Below, one piece after another: positions 26,871-37,847 of a stretch of 64,000 bases of DNA. Numbering within the stretch: position 1 is the first letter of the stretch; each line of letters opens with the position of its first letter. The translations under genes and the position numbers were made by a program. The notes under the pieces are model-generated. The model worked only from the letters and a program-made list of their open reading frames with translations. It was not told where the DNA came from and did no database searches. The stretch is from Prosopocoilus inquinatus (Eukaryota > Arthropoda > Insecta > Coleoptera > Lucanidae), in the NCBI GenBank assembly GCA_036172665.1, contig CM069872.1, positions 26,354,001-26,418,000 on the forward strand. Reading direction: 5' to 3'.

Positions 26871-27867
26871 GATCCTTTCTTATCTAACATGTTATTGGAC
26901 GTTTGGATGGACTCCAGTAAGTCTGATGAGAGATACAAAGTTCTCGGACGCAGTAGAAGCTGGAAATAGTTTTAAACGAAACAACACGCATTAGCGTTGT
27001 TCCTGTGATGTATCTAATCGATCCTTACTTATCTATCATGTTATTTGACGTTTGGATGGACTCCAGTAAGTCTGATGTGAGATACGACGTTTTCGGATGC
27101 AGCAGAAGCTGGAAATTGTTTTAAACGAAACAACACGCATTAGCGTTGTTCCTGTGATGTATCTAATCGATCCTTACTCATCTATCATGTTATTTGGCGT
27201 TTCGATGGACTCCAGTAGCTCTGATGTGAGATACGACGTTCTTGGACGCAGCAGGAGCTGGAAATAGTTTTAAACGAAACAACACGTATTAGCGTTGTTC
27301 CTGTGCTGTATCTAATCGATCCTTACTCATCTATCATGTTATTTGACGTTTGGATGGACTCCAGTAAGTCTGATGTGAGATACAAAGTTCTTGGACGCAG
27401 CAAGAGCTAGAAATAGTTTTAAACGAAACAACACGTATTAGCGTTGTTCCTGTGCTGTATCTAATCGATCCTTACTTATCTATCATGTTATTTGACGTTT
27501 CGATGGACTCCAGTAACTCTGATGTGAGATACGACGTTTTCGGACGCAGCAGTAGCTGGAAATAGTTTTAAACGAACCAACACGTATTAGCGTTGTTCCT
27601 GTGATGTATCTAATCGATCCTTACTCATCTATCCTGTTATTTGACGTTTGGATGGACTCCAGTAAGTCTGATGTGAGATACGACGTTTTCGGACGCAGCA
27701 GAAGCTGGAAACAGTTTTAAACGAAACAACACGTATTAGCGTTGTTCCTGTGCTGTATCTAATCGATCCTTACTTTTCTATCATGTTATTTGACGTTTCG
27801 ATGGACTCCAGTAAGTCTGATGTGAGATACGACGTTTTCGGACGCAGCAGAAGCTGGAAATAGTTTT
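26229..27867. repeat. 11-monomer unit with mosaic monomers, copy 1
   Basis: Eleven monomers (1639 bp) are repeated in full immediately after. Markers at 1639 bp spacing are 'gatccttt' (26871, 28510), 'aacgaaccaac' (27571, 29210) and 'cgcagcagtagctgg' in both. Several members are mosaics, such as the p/g hybrid at 26825 and a k-front/p-back hybrid at 27272. Differences are few, for example 'ggatgcagc' near 27096 against 'ggacgcagc', and 'gtctg' near 27812 against 'ctctg'. Confidence 0.85.
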
Positions 27868-29506
27868 GAACGAAACAACACGTATTAGCGTTGTTCCTGT
27901 GATGTATCTAAACGATCCTTACTTATCTAACATGTTATTTGACGTTTGGATGGACTCCAGTAAGTCTGATGTGAGATACAAAGTTCTTGGACGCAGCAAG
28001 AGCTAGAAATAGTTTTAAACGAAACAACACGTATTAGCGTTGTTCCTGTGCTGTATCTAATCGATCCTTACTTATCTATCATGTTATTTGACGTTTCGAT
28101 GGACTCCAGTAACTCTGATGTGAGATACGACGTTTTCGGACGCAGCAGAAGCTGGAAATAGTTTTAAACGAAACAACACGTATTAGCGTTGTTCCTGTGA
28201 TGTATGTAATCGATCCTTACTCATCTATCCTGTTATTTGACGTTTGGACGGACTCCAGTAACTCTGATGAGAGATACGACGTTTTCGGACGCAGCAGAAG
28301 CTGGAAATAGTTTTAAACGAAACAACACGCATTAGCGTTGTTCCTGTGATGTATCTAATCGATCCTTACTCATCTATCATGTTATTTGGCGTTTCGATGG
28401 ACTCCAGTAACTCTGATGTGAGATACAAAGTTATCGGACGCAGCAGAAGCTGGAAATAGTTTTGAACGAAACAACACGTATTAGCGTTGTTCCTGTGATG
28501 TATCTAAACGATCCTTTCTTATCTAACATGTTATTGGACGTTTGGATGGACTCCAGTAAGTCTGATGAGAGATACAAAGTTCTCGGACGCAGTAGAAGCT
28601 GGAAATAGTTTTAAACGAAACAACACGCATTAGCGTTGTTCCTGTGATGTATCTAATCGATCCTTACTTATCTATCATGTTATTTGACGTTTGGATGGAC
28701 TCCAGTAAGTCTGATGTGAGATACGACGTTTTCGGACGCAGCAGAAGCTGGAAATTGTTTTAAACGAAACAACACGCATTAGCGTTGTTCCTGTGATGTA
28801 TCTAATCGATCCTTACTCATCTATCATGTTATTTGGCGTTTCGATGGACTCCAGTAGCTCTGATGTGAGATACGACGTTCTTGGACGCAGCAGGAGCTGG
28901 AAATAGTTTTAAACGAAACAACACGTATTAGCGTTGTTCCTGTGCTGTATCTAATCGATCCTTACTCATCTATCATGTTATTTGACGTTTGGATGGACTC
29001 CAGTAAGTCTGATGTGAGATACAAAGTTCTTGGACGCAGCAAGAGCTAGAAATAGTTTTAAACGAAACAACACGTATTAGCGTTGTTCCTGTGCTGTATC
29101 TAATCGATCCTTACTTATCTATCATGTTATTTGACGTTTCGATGGACTCCAGTAACTCTGATGTGAGATACGACGTTTTCGGACGCAGCAGTAGCTGGAA
29201 ATAGTTTTAAACGAACCAACACGTATTAGCGTTGTTCCTGTGATGTATCTAATCGATCCTTACTCATCTATCCTGTTATTTGACGTTTGGATGGACTCCA
29301 GTAAGTCTGATGTGAGATACGACGTTTTCGGACGCAGCAGAAGCTGGAAACAGTTTTAAACGAAACAACACGTATTAGCGTTGTTCCTGTGCTGTATCTA
29401 ATCGATCCTTACTTTTCTATCATGTTATTTGACGTTTCGATGGACTCCAGTAACTCTGATGTGAGATACGACGTTTTCGGACGCAGCAGAAGCTGGAAAT
29501 AGTTTT
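27868..29506. repeat. 11-monomer unit with mosaic monomers, copy 2
   Basis: It matches 26229-27867 at an offset of 1639 bp and carries the same mosaic monomers and the 'aacgaaccaac' variant at 29210. One private change is 'gtatgtaatcg' near 28203. After it the array resumes b, c, d, e, f and reaches the a' monomer at 30252. Confidence 0.85.
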
Positions 29507-30251
29507 AAACGAAACAACACGTATTAGCGTTGTTCCTGTGATGTATCTAATCGATCCTTACTCATCTATCCTGTTATTTGACGTTTGGACGGACTCCAGT
29601 AACTCTGATGAGAGATACGACGTTTTCGGACGCAGCAGAAGCTGGAAATAGTTTTAAACGAGACAACACGCATTAGCGTTGTTCCTGTGATGTATCTAAT
29701 CGATCCTTACTCATCTATCATGTTATTTGACGTTTCGATGGACTCCAGTAACTCTAATGTGAGAAACGAAATTTTCGGACGCAGCAGAAGCTGGAAATAG
29801 TTTTAAACGAAACAACACGCATTAGCGTTGTTCCTGTGATGTATCTAATTGATCCTTACTTATCTATCATGTTATTTGACGTTTGGATGGACTCCAGTAA
29901 CCCTGACGTGAGATACGAAGTTCTCGGACGCAGCAGAAGCTGGAAATAGTTTTAAACGTAACAACACGCATTAGCGTTGTTCCTGTGATGTATCTAATCG
30001 ATCCTTACTCATCTATCATGTTATTTGGCGTTTCGATGGACTCCAGTAACACTGATGTGAGATACAAATTTATCGGACGCAGCAGAAGCTGGAAATAGTT
30101 TTGAACGAAACAACACGTATTAGCGTTGTTCCTGTGATGTATCTAAACGATCCTTACTTATCTAACATGTTATTTGACGTTTGGATGGACTCCAGTAAGT
30201 CTGATGTGAGATACAAAGTTTTTGGACGCAGCAGGAGTTAGAAATAGTTTT
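29507..30251. repeat. Five-monomer b-c-d-e-f run
   Basis: The types b, c, d, e and f follow each other as in the end of the canonical 16-monomer HOR. The e member carries 'aacactgatg' and 'caaatttatcgg', and its start reads 'aaacgtaac'. The 'caaatttatcgg' variant ties it to the e copies at 20120 and 24888. It leads into the a'-g pair at 30252. Confidence 0.8.
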
Positions 30252-30847
30252 AAACGAAACAACACGTATTAGCGTTGTTCCTGTGCTGTATCTAATCGAT
30301 CCTTACTTATCTATCATGTTATTTGACGTTTCGATGGACTCCAGTAACTCTGATGTCAGATGCGACGTTTTCGGACGCAGCAGAAGCTGGAAATAGTTTT
30401 AAACGAAACAACACGTATTAGCGTTGTTCCTGTGATGTATCTAATCGATCCTTACTCATCTATCATGTTATTTGACGTTTGGACGGACTCCAGTACCTCT
30501 GATGAGAGATACAAAGTTCTCGGACGCAGTAGAAGCTGGAAATAGTTTTGAACGAAACAACACGTATTAGCGTTGTTCCTGTGCTGTATCTAATCGATCC
30601 TTACTCATCTATCATGTTATTTGGCGTTTCGATGGACTACAGTAGCTCTGATGAGAGATACGACGTTTTCGGACGCAGCAGAAGCTGGAAATAGTTTTAA
30701 ACGAAACAACACGTATTAGCGTTGTTCCTGTGCTGTATCTAATCGATCCTTACTTATCTATCATGTTATTTGACGTTTGGATGGACTCCAGTAAGTCTGA
30801 TGTGAGATACGACGTTCTTGGACGCAGCAGGAGCTGGAAATAGTTTT
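30252..30847. repeat. Short four-monomer HOR fragment
   Basis: It holds a', g, a k-like copy with a 'gaacg' start and 'ggactacagtagctc', and a copy with a gctg front, 'gacgtttggatgg' and a j-like 'cgttcttgg' end. The next a' monomer begins at 30848, only 596 bp downstream, so most of the HOR is missing here. The monomer at 30848 is itself mosaic: it has the k body ('ggactacagtagctc') and the a' signature 'gatgcgacg'. Confidence 0.8.
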
Positions 30848-33231
30848 AAACGAAACAACACGTATTAGCGTTGTTCCTGTGCTGTATCTAATCGATCCTT
30901 ACTCATCTATCATGTTATTTGGCGTTTCGATGGACTACAGTAGCTCTGATGAGAGATGCGACGTTTTCGGACGCAGCAGAAGCTGGAAATAGTTTTAAAC
31001 GAAACAACACGTATTAGCGTTGTTCCTGTGATGTATCTAATCGATCCTTACTCATCTATCATGTTATTTGACGTTTGGACGGACTCCAGTACCTCTGATG
31101 AGAGATACAAAGTTCTCGGACGCAGTAGAAGCTGGAAATAGTTTTGAACGAAACAACACGTATTAGCGTTGTTCCTGTGATGTATCTAAACGATCCTTAC
31201 TTATCTAACATGTTATTTGCCGTTTGCATGGACTCCAGTAAGTCTGATGTGAGATACGATGTTTTCGGACGCAGCAGAAGCTGGAAATAGTTTTAAACGA
31301 AACAACACGCATTAGCGTTGTTCCTGTGATGTATCTAATCGATCCTTACTTATCTATCATGTTATTTGACGTTTGGATGGACTCCAGTAAGTCTGATGTG
31401 AGATACGACGTTTTCGGACGCAGCAGAAGCTGGAAATTGTTTTAAACGAAACAACACGCATTAGCGTTGTTCCTGTGATGTATCTAATCGATCCTTACTC
31501 ATCTATCATGTTATTTGGCGTTTCGATGGACTCCAGTAGCTCTGATGTGAGATACGACGTTCTTGGACGCAGCAGGAGCTGGAAATAGTTTTAAACGAAA
31601 CAACACGTATTAGCGTTGTTCCTGTGCTGTATCTAATCGATCCTTACTCATCTATCATGTTATTTGGCGTTTCGATGGACTACAGTAGCTCTGATGAGAG
31701 ATACGACGTTTTCGGACGCAGCAGAAGCTGGAAATAGTTTTAAACGAAACAACACGTATTAGCGTTGTTCCTGTGCTGTATCTAATCGATCCTTACTCAT
31801 CTATCATGTTATTTGGCGTTTCGATGGACTCCAGTAGCTCTGATGTGAGATACGACGTTTTCCGACGCAACAGAAGCTGGAAATAGTTTTAAACGAAACA
31901 ACACGCATTAGCGTCTTTCCTGTGATGTATCTAATCGATCCTTACTCATCTATCATGTTATTTGGCGTTTCGATGGACTCCAGTAAGTCTGATGTGAGAT
32001 ACAAAGTTTTTGGACGCAGCAGGAGCTAGAAATAGTTTTAAACGAAACAACACGCATTAGCGTTGTTCCTGTAATGTATCTAATCGATCCTTACTCATCT
32101 ATCATGTTATTTGACGTTTGGACGGACTCCAGTAACTCGGATGTGAGATACAAAGTTATCGGACGCAGCAGAAGCTGGAAATAGTTTTGAACGAAACAAC
32201 ACGTATTAGCGTTGTTCCTGTGATGTATCTAAACGATCCTTACTTATCTAACATGTTATTTGACGTTTGGATGGACTCCAGTAAGTCTGATGTGAGTTAC
32301 AAAGTTTTTGGACGCAGCAGGAGCTAGAAATAGTTTTAAACGAAACAACACGTATTAGCGTTGTTCCTGTGCTGTATCTAATCGATCCTTACTTATCTAT
32401 CATGTTATTTGACGTTTCAATGGACTCCAGTAACTCTGATGTGAGATACGACGATTTCGGACGCAGCAGAAGCTGGAAATAGTTTTAAACGAAACAACAC
32501 GTATTAGCGTTGTTCCTGTGATGTATCTAATCGATCCTTACTCATCTATCCTGTTATTTGACGTTTGGACGGACTCCAGTAACTCTGATGAGAGATACGA
32601 CGTTTTCGGACGCAGCAGAAGCTGGAAATAGTTTTAAACGAGACAACACGCATTAGCGTTGTTCCTGTGATGTATCTAATCGATCCTTACTCATCTATCA
32701 TGTTATTTGACGTTTCGATGGACTCCAGTAACTCTAATGTGAGAAACGAAATTTTCGGACGCAGCAGAAGCTGGAAATAGTTATAAACGAAACAACACGC
32801 ATTAGCGTTGTTCCTGTGATGTATCTAATCGATCCTTACTTATCTATCATGTTATTTGACGTTTGGATGGACTCCAGTAACCCTGACGTGAGATACGAAG
32901 TTCTCGGACGCAGCAGAAGCTGGAAATAGTTTTAAACGAAACAACACGCATTAGCGTTATTCCTGTGATGTATCTAATCTATCCTTACTCATCTATCATG
33001 TTATTTGGCGTTTCGATGGACTCCAGTAACTCTGATGTGAGATACAAAGTTATCGGACGCAGCAGAAGCTGGAAATAGTTTTGAACGAAACAACACGTAT
33101 TAGCGTTGTTCCTGTGATGTATCAAAACGATCCTTACTTATCTAACATGTTATTTGACGTTTGGATGGACTCCAGTAAGTCTGATGTGAGATACAAAGTT
33201 TTTGGACGCAGCAGGAGTTAGAAATAGTTTT
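30848..33231. repeat. 16-monomer HOR, variant copy
   Basis: The order is a', g, h, i, j, k, k, l/f2 mosaic, m, f3, a, b, c, d, e, f (2384 bp). Compared with the canonical unit at 33232 it has a second k and lacks separate l and f2 monomers. Instead, 31891-32039 starts with the l mark 'gcgtctttcc', carries 'ggcgtttcg' in the middle and ends with the f2 mark 'caggagctag'. Private changes include 'gttttccgacgc' near 31857. Confidence 0.85.
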
Positions 33232-35612
33232 AAACGAAACAACACGTATTAGCGTTGTTCCTGTGCTGTATCTAATCGATCCTTACTTATCTATCATGTT
33301 ATTTGACGTTTCGATGGACTCCAGTAACTCTGATGTGAGATGCGACGTTTTCGGACGCAGCAGAAGCTGGAAATAGTTTTAAACGAAACAACACGTATTA
33401 GCGTTGTTCCTGTGATGTATCTAACCGATCCTTACTCATCTATCATGTTATTTGACGTTTGGACGGACTCCAGTACCTCTGATGAGAGATACAAAGTTCT
33501 CGGACGCAGTAGAAGCTGGAAATAGTTTTGAACGAAACAACACGTATTAGCGTTGTTCCTGTGATGTATCTAAACGATCCTTACTTATCTAACATGTTAT
33601 TTGCCGTTTGCATGGATTCCAGTAAGTCTGATGTGAGATACGATGTTTTCGGACGCAGCAGAAGCTGGAAATAGTTTTAAACGAAACAACACGCATTAGC
33701 GTTGTTCCTGTGATGTATCTAATCGATCCTTACTTATCTATCATGTTATTTGACGTTTGGATGGACTCCAGTAAGTCTGATGTGAGATACGACGTTTTCG
33801 GACGCAGCAGAAGCTGGAAATAGTTTTAAACGAAACAACACGCATTAGCGTTGTTCCTGTGATGTATCTAATCGATCCTTACTCATCTATCATGTTATTT
33901 GGCGTTTCGATGGACTCCAGTAGCTCTGATGTGAGATACGACGTTCTTGGACGCAGCAGGAGCTGGAAATAGTTTTAAACGAAACACGTATTAGCGTTGT
34001 TCCTGTGCTGTATCTAATCGATCCTTACTCATCTATCATGTTATTTGGCGTTTCGATGGACTCCAGTAGCTCTGATGTGAGATACGACGTTTTCGGACGC
34101 AGCAGAAGCTGGAAATAGTTTTAAACGAAACAACACGCATTAGCGTCTTTCCTGTGATGTATCTAATCGATCCTTACTCATCTATCATGTTATTTGACGT
34201 TTGGACGGACTCCAGTAACTCTGATGTGAGATACAATGTTATCGGACGCAGCAGAAGCTGGAAATAGTTTTGAACGAAACAACACGTATTAGCGTTGTTC
34301 CTGTGATGTATCTAAACGATCCTTACTTATCTAACATGTTATTTGACGTTTGGATGGACTCCAGTAAGTCTGATGTGAGATACAAAGTTTTTGGACGCAG
34401 CAGGAGCTAGAAATAGTTTTAAACGAAACAACACGCATTAGCGTTGTTCCTGTAATGTATCTAATCGATCCTTACTCATCTATCATGTTATTTGACGTTT
34501 GGACGGACTCCAGTAACTCGGATGTGAGATACAAAGTTATCGGACGCAGCAGAAGCTGGAAATAGTTTTGAACGAAACAACACGTATTAGCGTTGTTCCT
34601 GTGATGTATCTAAACGATCCTTACTTATCTAACATGTTATTTGACGTTTGGATGGACTCCAGTAAGTCTGATGTGAGTTACAAAGTTTTTGGACGCAGCA
34701 GGAGCTAGAAATAGTTTTAAACGAAACAACACGTATTAGCGTTGTTCCTGTGCTGTATCTAATCGATCCTTACTTATCTATCATGTTATTTGACGTTTCG
34801 ATGGACTCCAGTAACTTTGATGTGAGATACGACGTTTTCGGACGCAGCAGAAGCTGGAAATAGTTTTAAACGAAACAACACGTATTAGCGTTGTTCCTGT
34901 GATGTATCTAATCGATCCTTACTCATCTATCCTGTTATTTGACGTTTGGACGGACTCCAGTAACTCTGATGAGAGATACGACGTTTTCGGACGCAGTAGA
35001 AGCTGGAAATAGTTTTAAACGAGACAACACGCATTAGCGTTGTTCCTGTGATGTATCTAATCGATCCTTACTCATCTATCATGTTATTTGACGTTTCGAT
35101 GGACTCCAGTAACTCTAATGTGAGAAACGAAATTTTCGGACGCAGCAGAAGCTGGAAATAGTTATAAACGAAACAACACGCATTAGCGTTGTTCCTGTGA
35201 TGTATCTAATCGATCCTTACTTATCTATCATGTTATTTGACGTTTGGATGGACTCCAGTAACCCTGACGTGAGATACGAAGTTCTCGGACGCAGCAGAAG
35301 CTGGAAATAGTTTTAAACGAAACAACACGCATTAGCGTTGTTCCTGTGATGTATCTAATCGATCCTTACTCATCTATCATGTTATTTGGCGTTTCGATGG
35401 ACTCCAGTAACTCTGATGTGAGATACAAAGTTATCGGACGCAGCAGAAGCTGGAAATAGTTTTGAACGAAACAACACGTATTAGCGTTGTTCCTGTGATG
35501 TATCTAAACGATCCTTACTTATCTAACATGTTATTTGACGTTTGGATGGACTCCAGTAAGTCTGATGTGAGATACAAAGTTTTTGGACGCAGCAGGAGTT
35601 AGAAATAGTTTT
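33232..35612. repeat. Canonical 16-monomer HOR (2381 bp)
   Basis: The types run a', g, h, i, j, k, l, f2, m, f3, a, b, c, d, e, f at 33232, 33381, 33530, 33679, 33828, 33977, 34123, 34272, 34421, 34570, 34719, 34868, 35017, 35166, 35315 and 35464. I use this copy as the reference. It is 3 bp short of 16 x 149 because of the deletion in its k monomer. The g monomer has 'ctaaccgatcc' in place of 'ctaatcgatcc', shared with later copies at 37997, 47232 and 55278. Confidence 0.9.
33977..34122. repeat. 146-bp k monomer with a 3-bp deletion
   Basis: The start reads 'aaacgaaacacgtatt' where other copies read 'aaacgaaacaacacg'. Three bases of the short 'aac' or 'aca' run are gone, most simply by slippage. 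The same deletion occurs at 38593-38738 and nowhere else that I found. It marks a shared ancestor for those two HOR copies. Confidence 0.9.
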
Positions 35613-37847
35613 AAACGAAACAACACGTATTAGCGTTGTTCCTGTGCTGTATCTAGTCGATCCTTACTTATCTATCATGTTATTTGACGTTTCGATGGAC
35701 TCCAGTAACTCTGATGTGAGATGCGACGTTTTCGGACGCAGCAGAAGCTGGAAATAGTTTTAAACGAAACAACACGTATTAGCGTTGTTCCTGTGATGTA
35801 TCTAATCGATCCTTACTCATCTATCATGTTATTTGACGTTTGGACGGACTCCAGTACCTCTGATGAGAGATACAAAGTTCTCGGACGCAGTAGAAGCTGG
35901 AAATAGTTTTGAACGAAACAACACGTATTAGCGTTGTTCCTGTGATGTATCTAAACGATCCTTACTTATCTAACATGTTATTTGCCGTTTGCATGGACTC
36001 CAGTAAGTCTGATGTGAGATACGATGTTTTCGGACGCAGCAGAAGCTGGAAATAGTTTTAAACGAAACAACACGCATTAGCGTTGTTCCTGTGATGTATC
36101 TAATCGATCCTTACTTATCTATCATGTTATTTGACGTTTGGATGGACTCCAGTAAGTCTGATGTGAGATACGACGTTTTCGGACGCAGCAGAAGCTGGAA
36201 ATAGTTTTAAACGAAACAACACGCATTAGCGTTGTTCCTGTGATGTATCTAATCGATCCTTACTCATCTATCATGTTATTTGGCGTTTCGATGGACTCCA
36301 GTAGCTCTGATGTGAGATACGACGTTCTTGGACGCAGCAGGAGCTGGAAATAGTTTTAAACGAAACAACACGTATTAGCGTCGTTCCTGTGCTGTATCTA
36401 ATCGATCCTTACTCATCTATCATGTTATTTGGCGTTTCGATGGACTCCAGTAGCTCTGATGTGAGATACGACGTTTTCGGACGCAGCAGAAGCTGGAAAT
36501 AGTTTTAAACGAAACAACACGCATTAGCGTCTTTCCTGTGATGTATCTAATCGATCCTTACTCATCTATCATGTTATTTGACGTTTGGACGGACTCCAGT
36601 AACTCTGATGTGAGATACAATGTTATCGGACGCAGCAGAAGCTGGAAATAGTTTTGAACGAAACAACACGTATTAGCGTTGTTCCTGTGATGTATCTAAA
36701 CGATCCTTACTTATCTAACATGTTATTTGACGTTTGGACGGACTCCAGTAACTCTGATGTGAGATACGACGTTTTCGGACGCAGCAGAAGCTGGAAATAG
36801 TTTTGAACGAAACAACACGTATTAGCGTTGTTCCTGTGATGTATCTAAACGATCCTTACTTATCTAACATGTTATTTGACGTTTGGATGGACTCCAGTAA
36901 GTCTGATGTGAGATACAAAGTTCTTGGACGCAGCAAGAGCTAGAAATAGTTTTAAACGAAACAACACGTATTAGCGTTGTTCCTGTGCTGTATCTAATCG
37001 ATCCTTACTTATCTATCATGTTATTTGACGTTTCGATGGACTCCAGTAACTCTGATGTGAGATACGACGTTTTCGGACGCAGCAGAAGCTGGAAATAGTT
37101 TTAAACGAAACAACACGTATTAGCGTTGTTCCTGTGATGTATCTAATCGATCCTTACTCATCTATCCTGTTATTTGACGTTTGGACGGACTCCAGTAACT
37201 CTGATGAGAGATACGACGTTTTCGGACGCAGCAGAAGCTGGAAATAGTTTTAAACGAAACAACACGCATTAGCGTTGTTCCTGTGATGTATCTAATCGAT
37301 CCTTACTCATCTATCATGTTATTTGGCGTTTCGATGGACTCCAGTAACTCTGATGTGAGATACAAAGTTATCGGACGCAGCAGAAGCTGGAAATAGTTTT
37401 GAACGAAACAACACGTATTAGCGTTGTTCCTGTGATGTATCTAAACGATCCTTACTTATCTAACATGTTATTTGACGTTTGGATGGACTCCAGTAAGTCT
37501 GATGTGAGATACAAAGTTCTTGGACGCAGCAAGAGCTAGAAACAGTTTTAAACGAAACAACACGTATTAGCGTTGTTCCTGTGCTGTATCTAATCGATCC
37601 TTACTTTTCTATCATGTTATTTGACGTTTCGATGGACTCCAGTAACTCTGATGTGAGATACGACGTTTTCGGACGCAGCAGAAGCTGGAAATAGTTTTGA
37701 ACGAAACAACACGTATTAGCGTATTTCCTGTGATGTATCAAAACGATCCTTACTTATCTAACATGTTATTTGACGTTTGGATGGACTCCAGTAAGTCTGA
37801 TGTGAGATACAAAGTTTTTGGACGCAGCAGGAGTTAGAAATAGTTTT
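35613..37847. repeat. 15-monomer HOR carrying a foreign p-a-b-e-p-a patch
   Basis: It begins a', g, h, i, j, k, l as expected. From about 36735 it switches to an l/f2 hybrid (36656) followed by p, a, b, e, p, a, the series typical of 21462-22354. It then returns to f and a'. Two monomers carry the early-zone marks 'caagagctag' and 'gagctagaaacag'. The six following m-f3-a-b-c-d-e members of the canonical order are replaced. The f monomer at 37699 has a private 'gcgtatttcc' and the 'atcaaaacg' variant. Confidence 0.85.
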
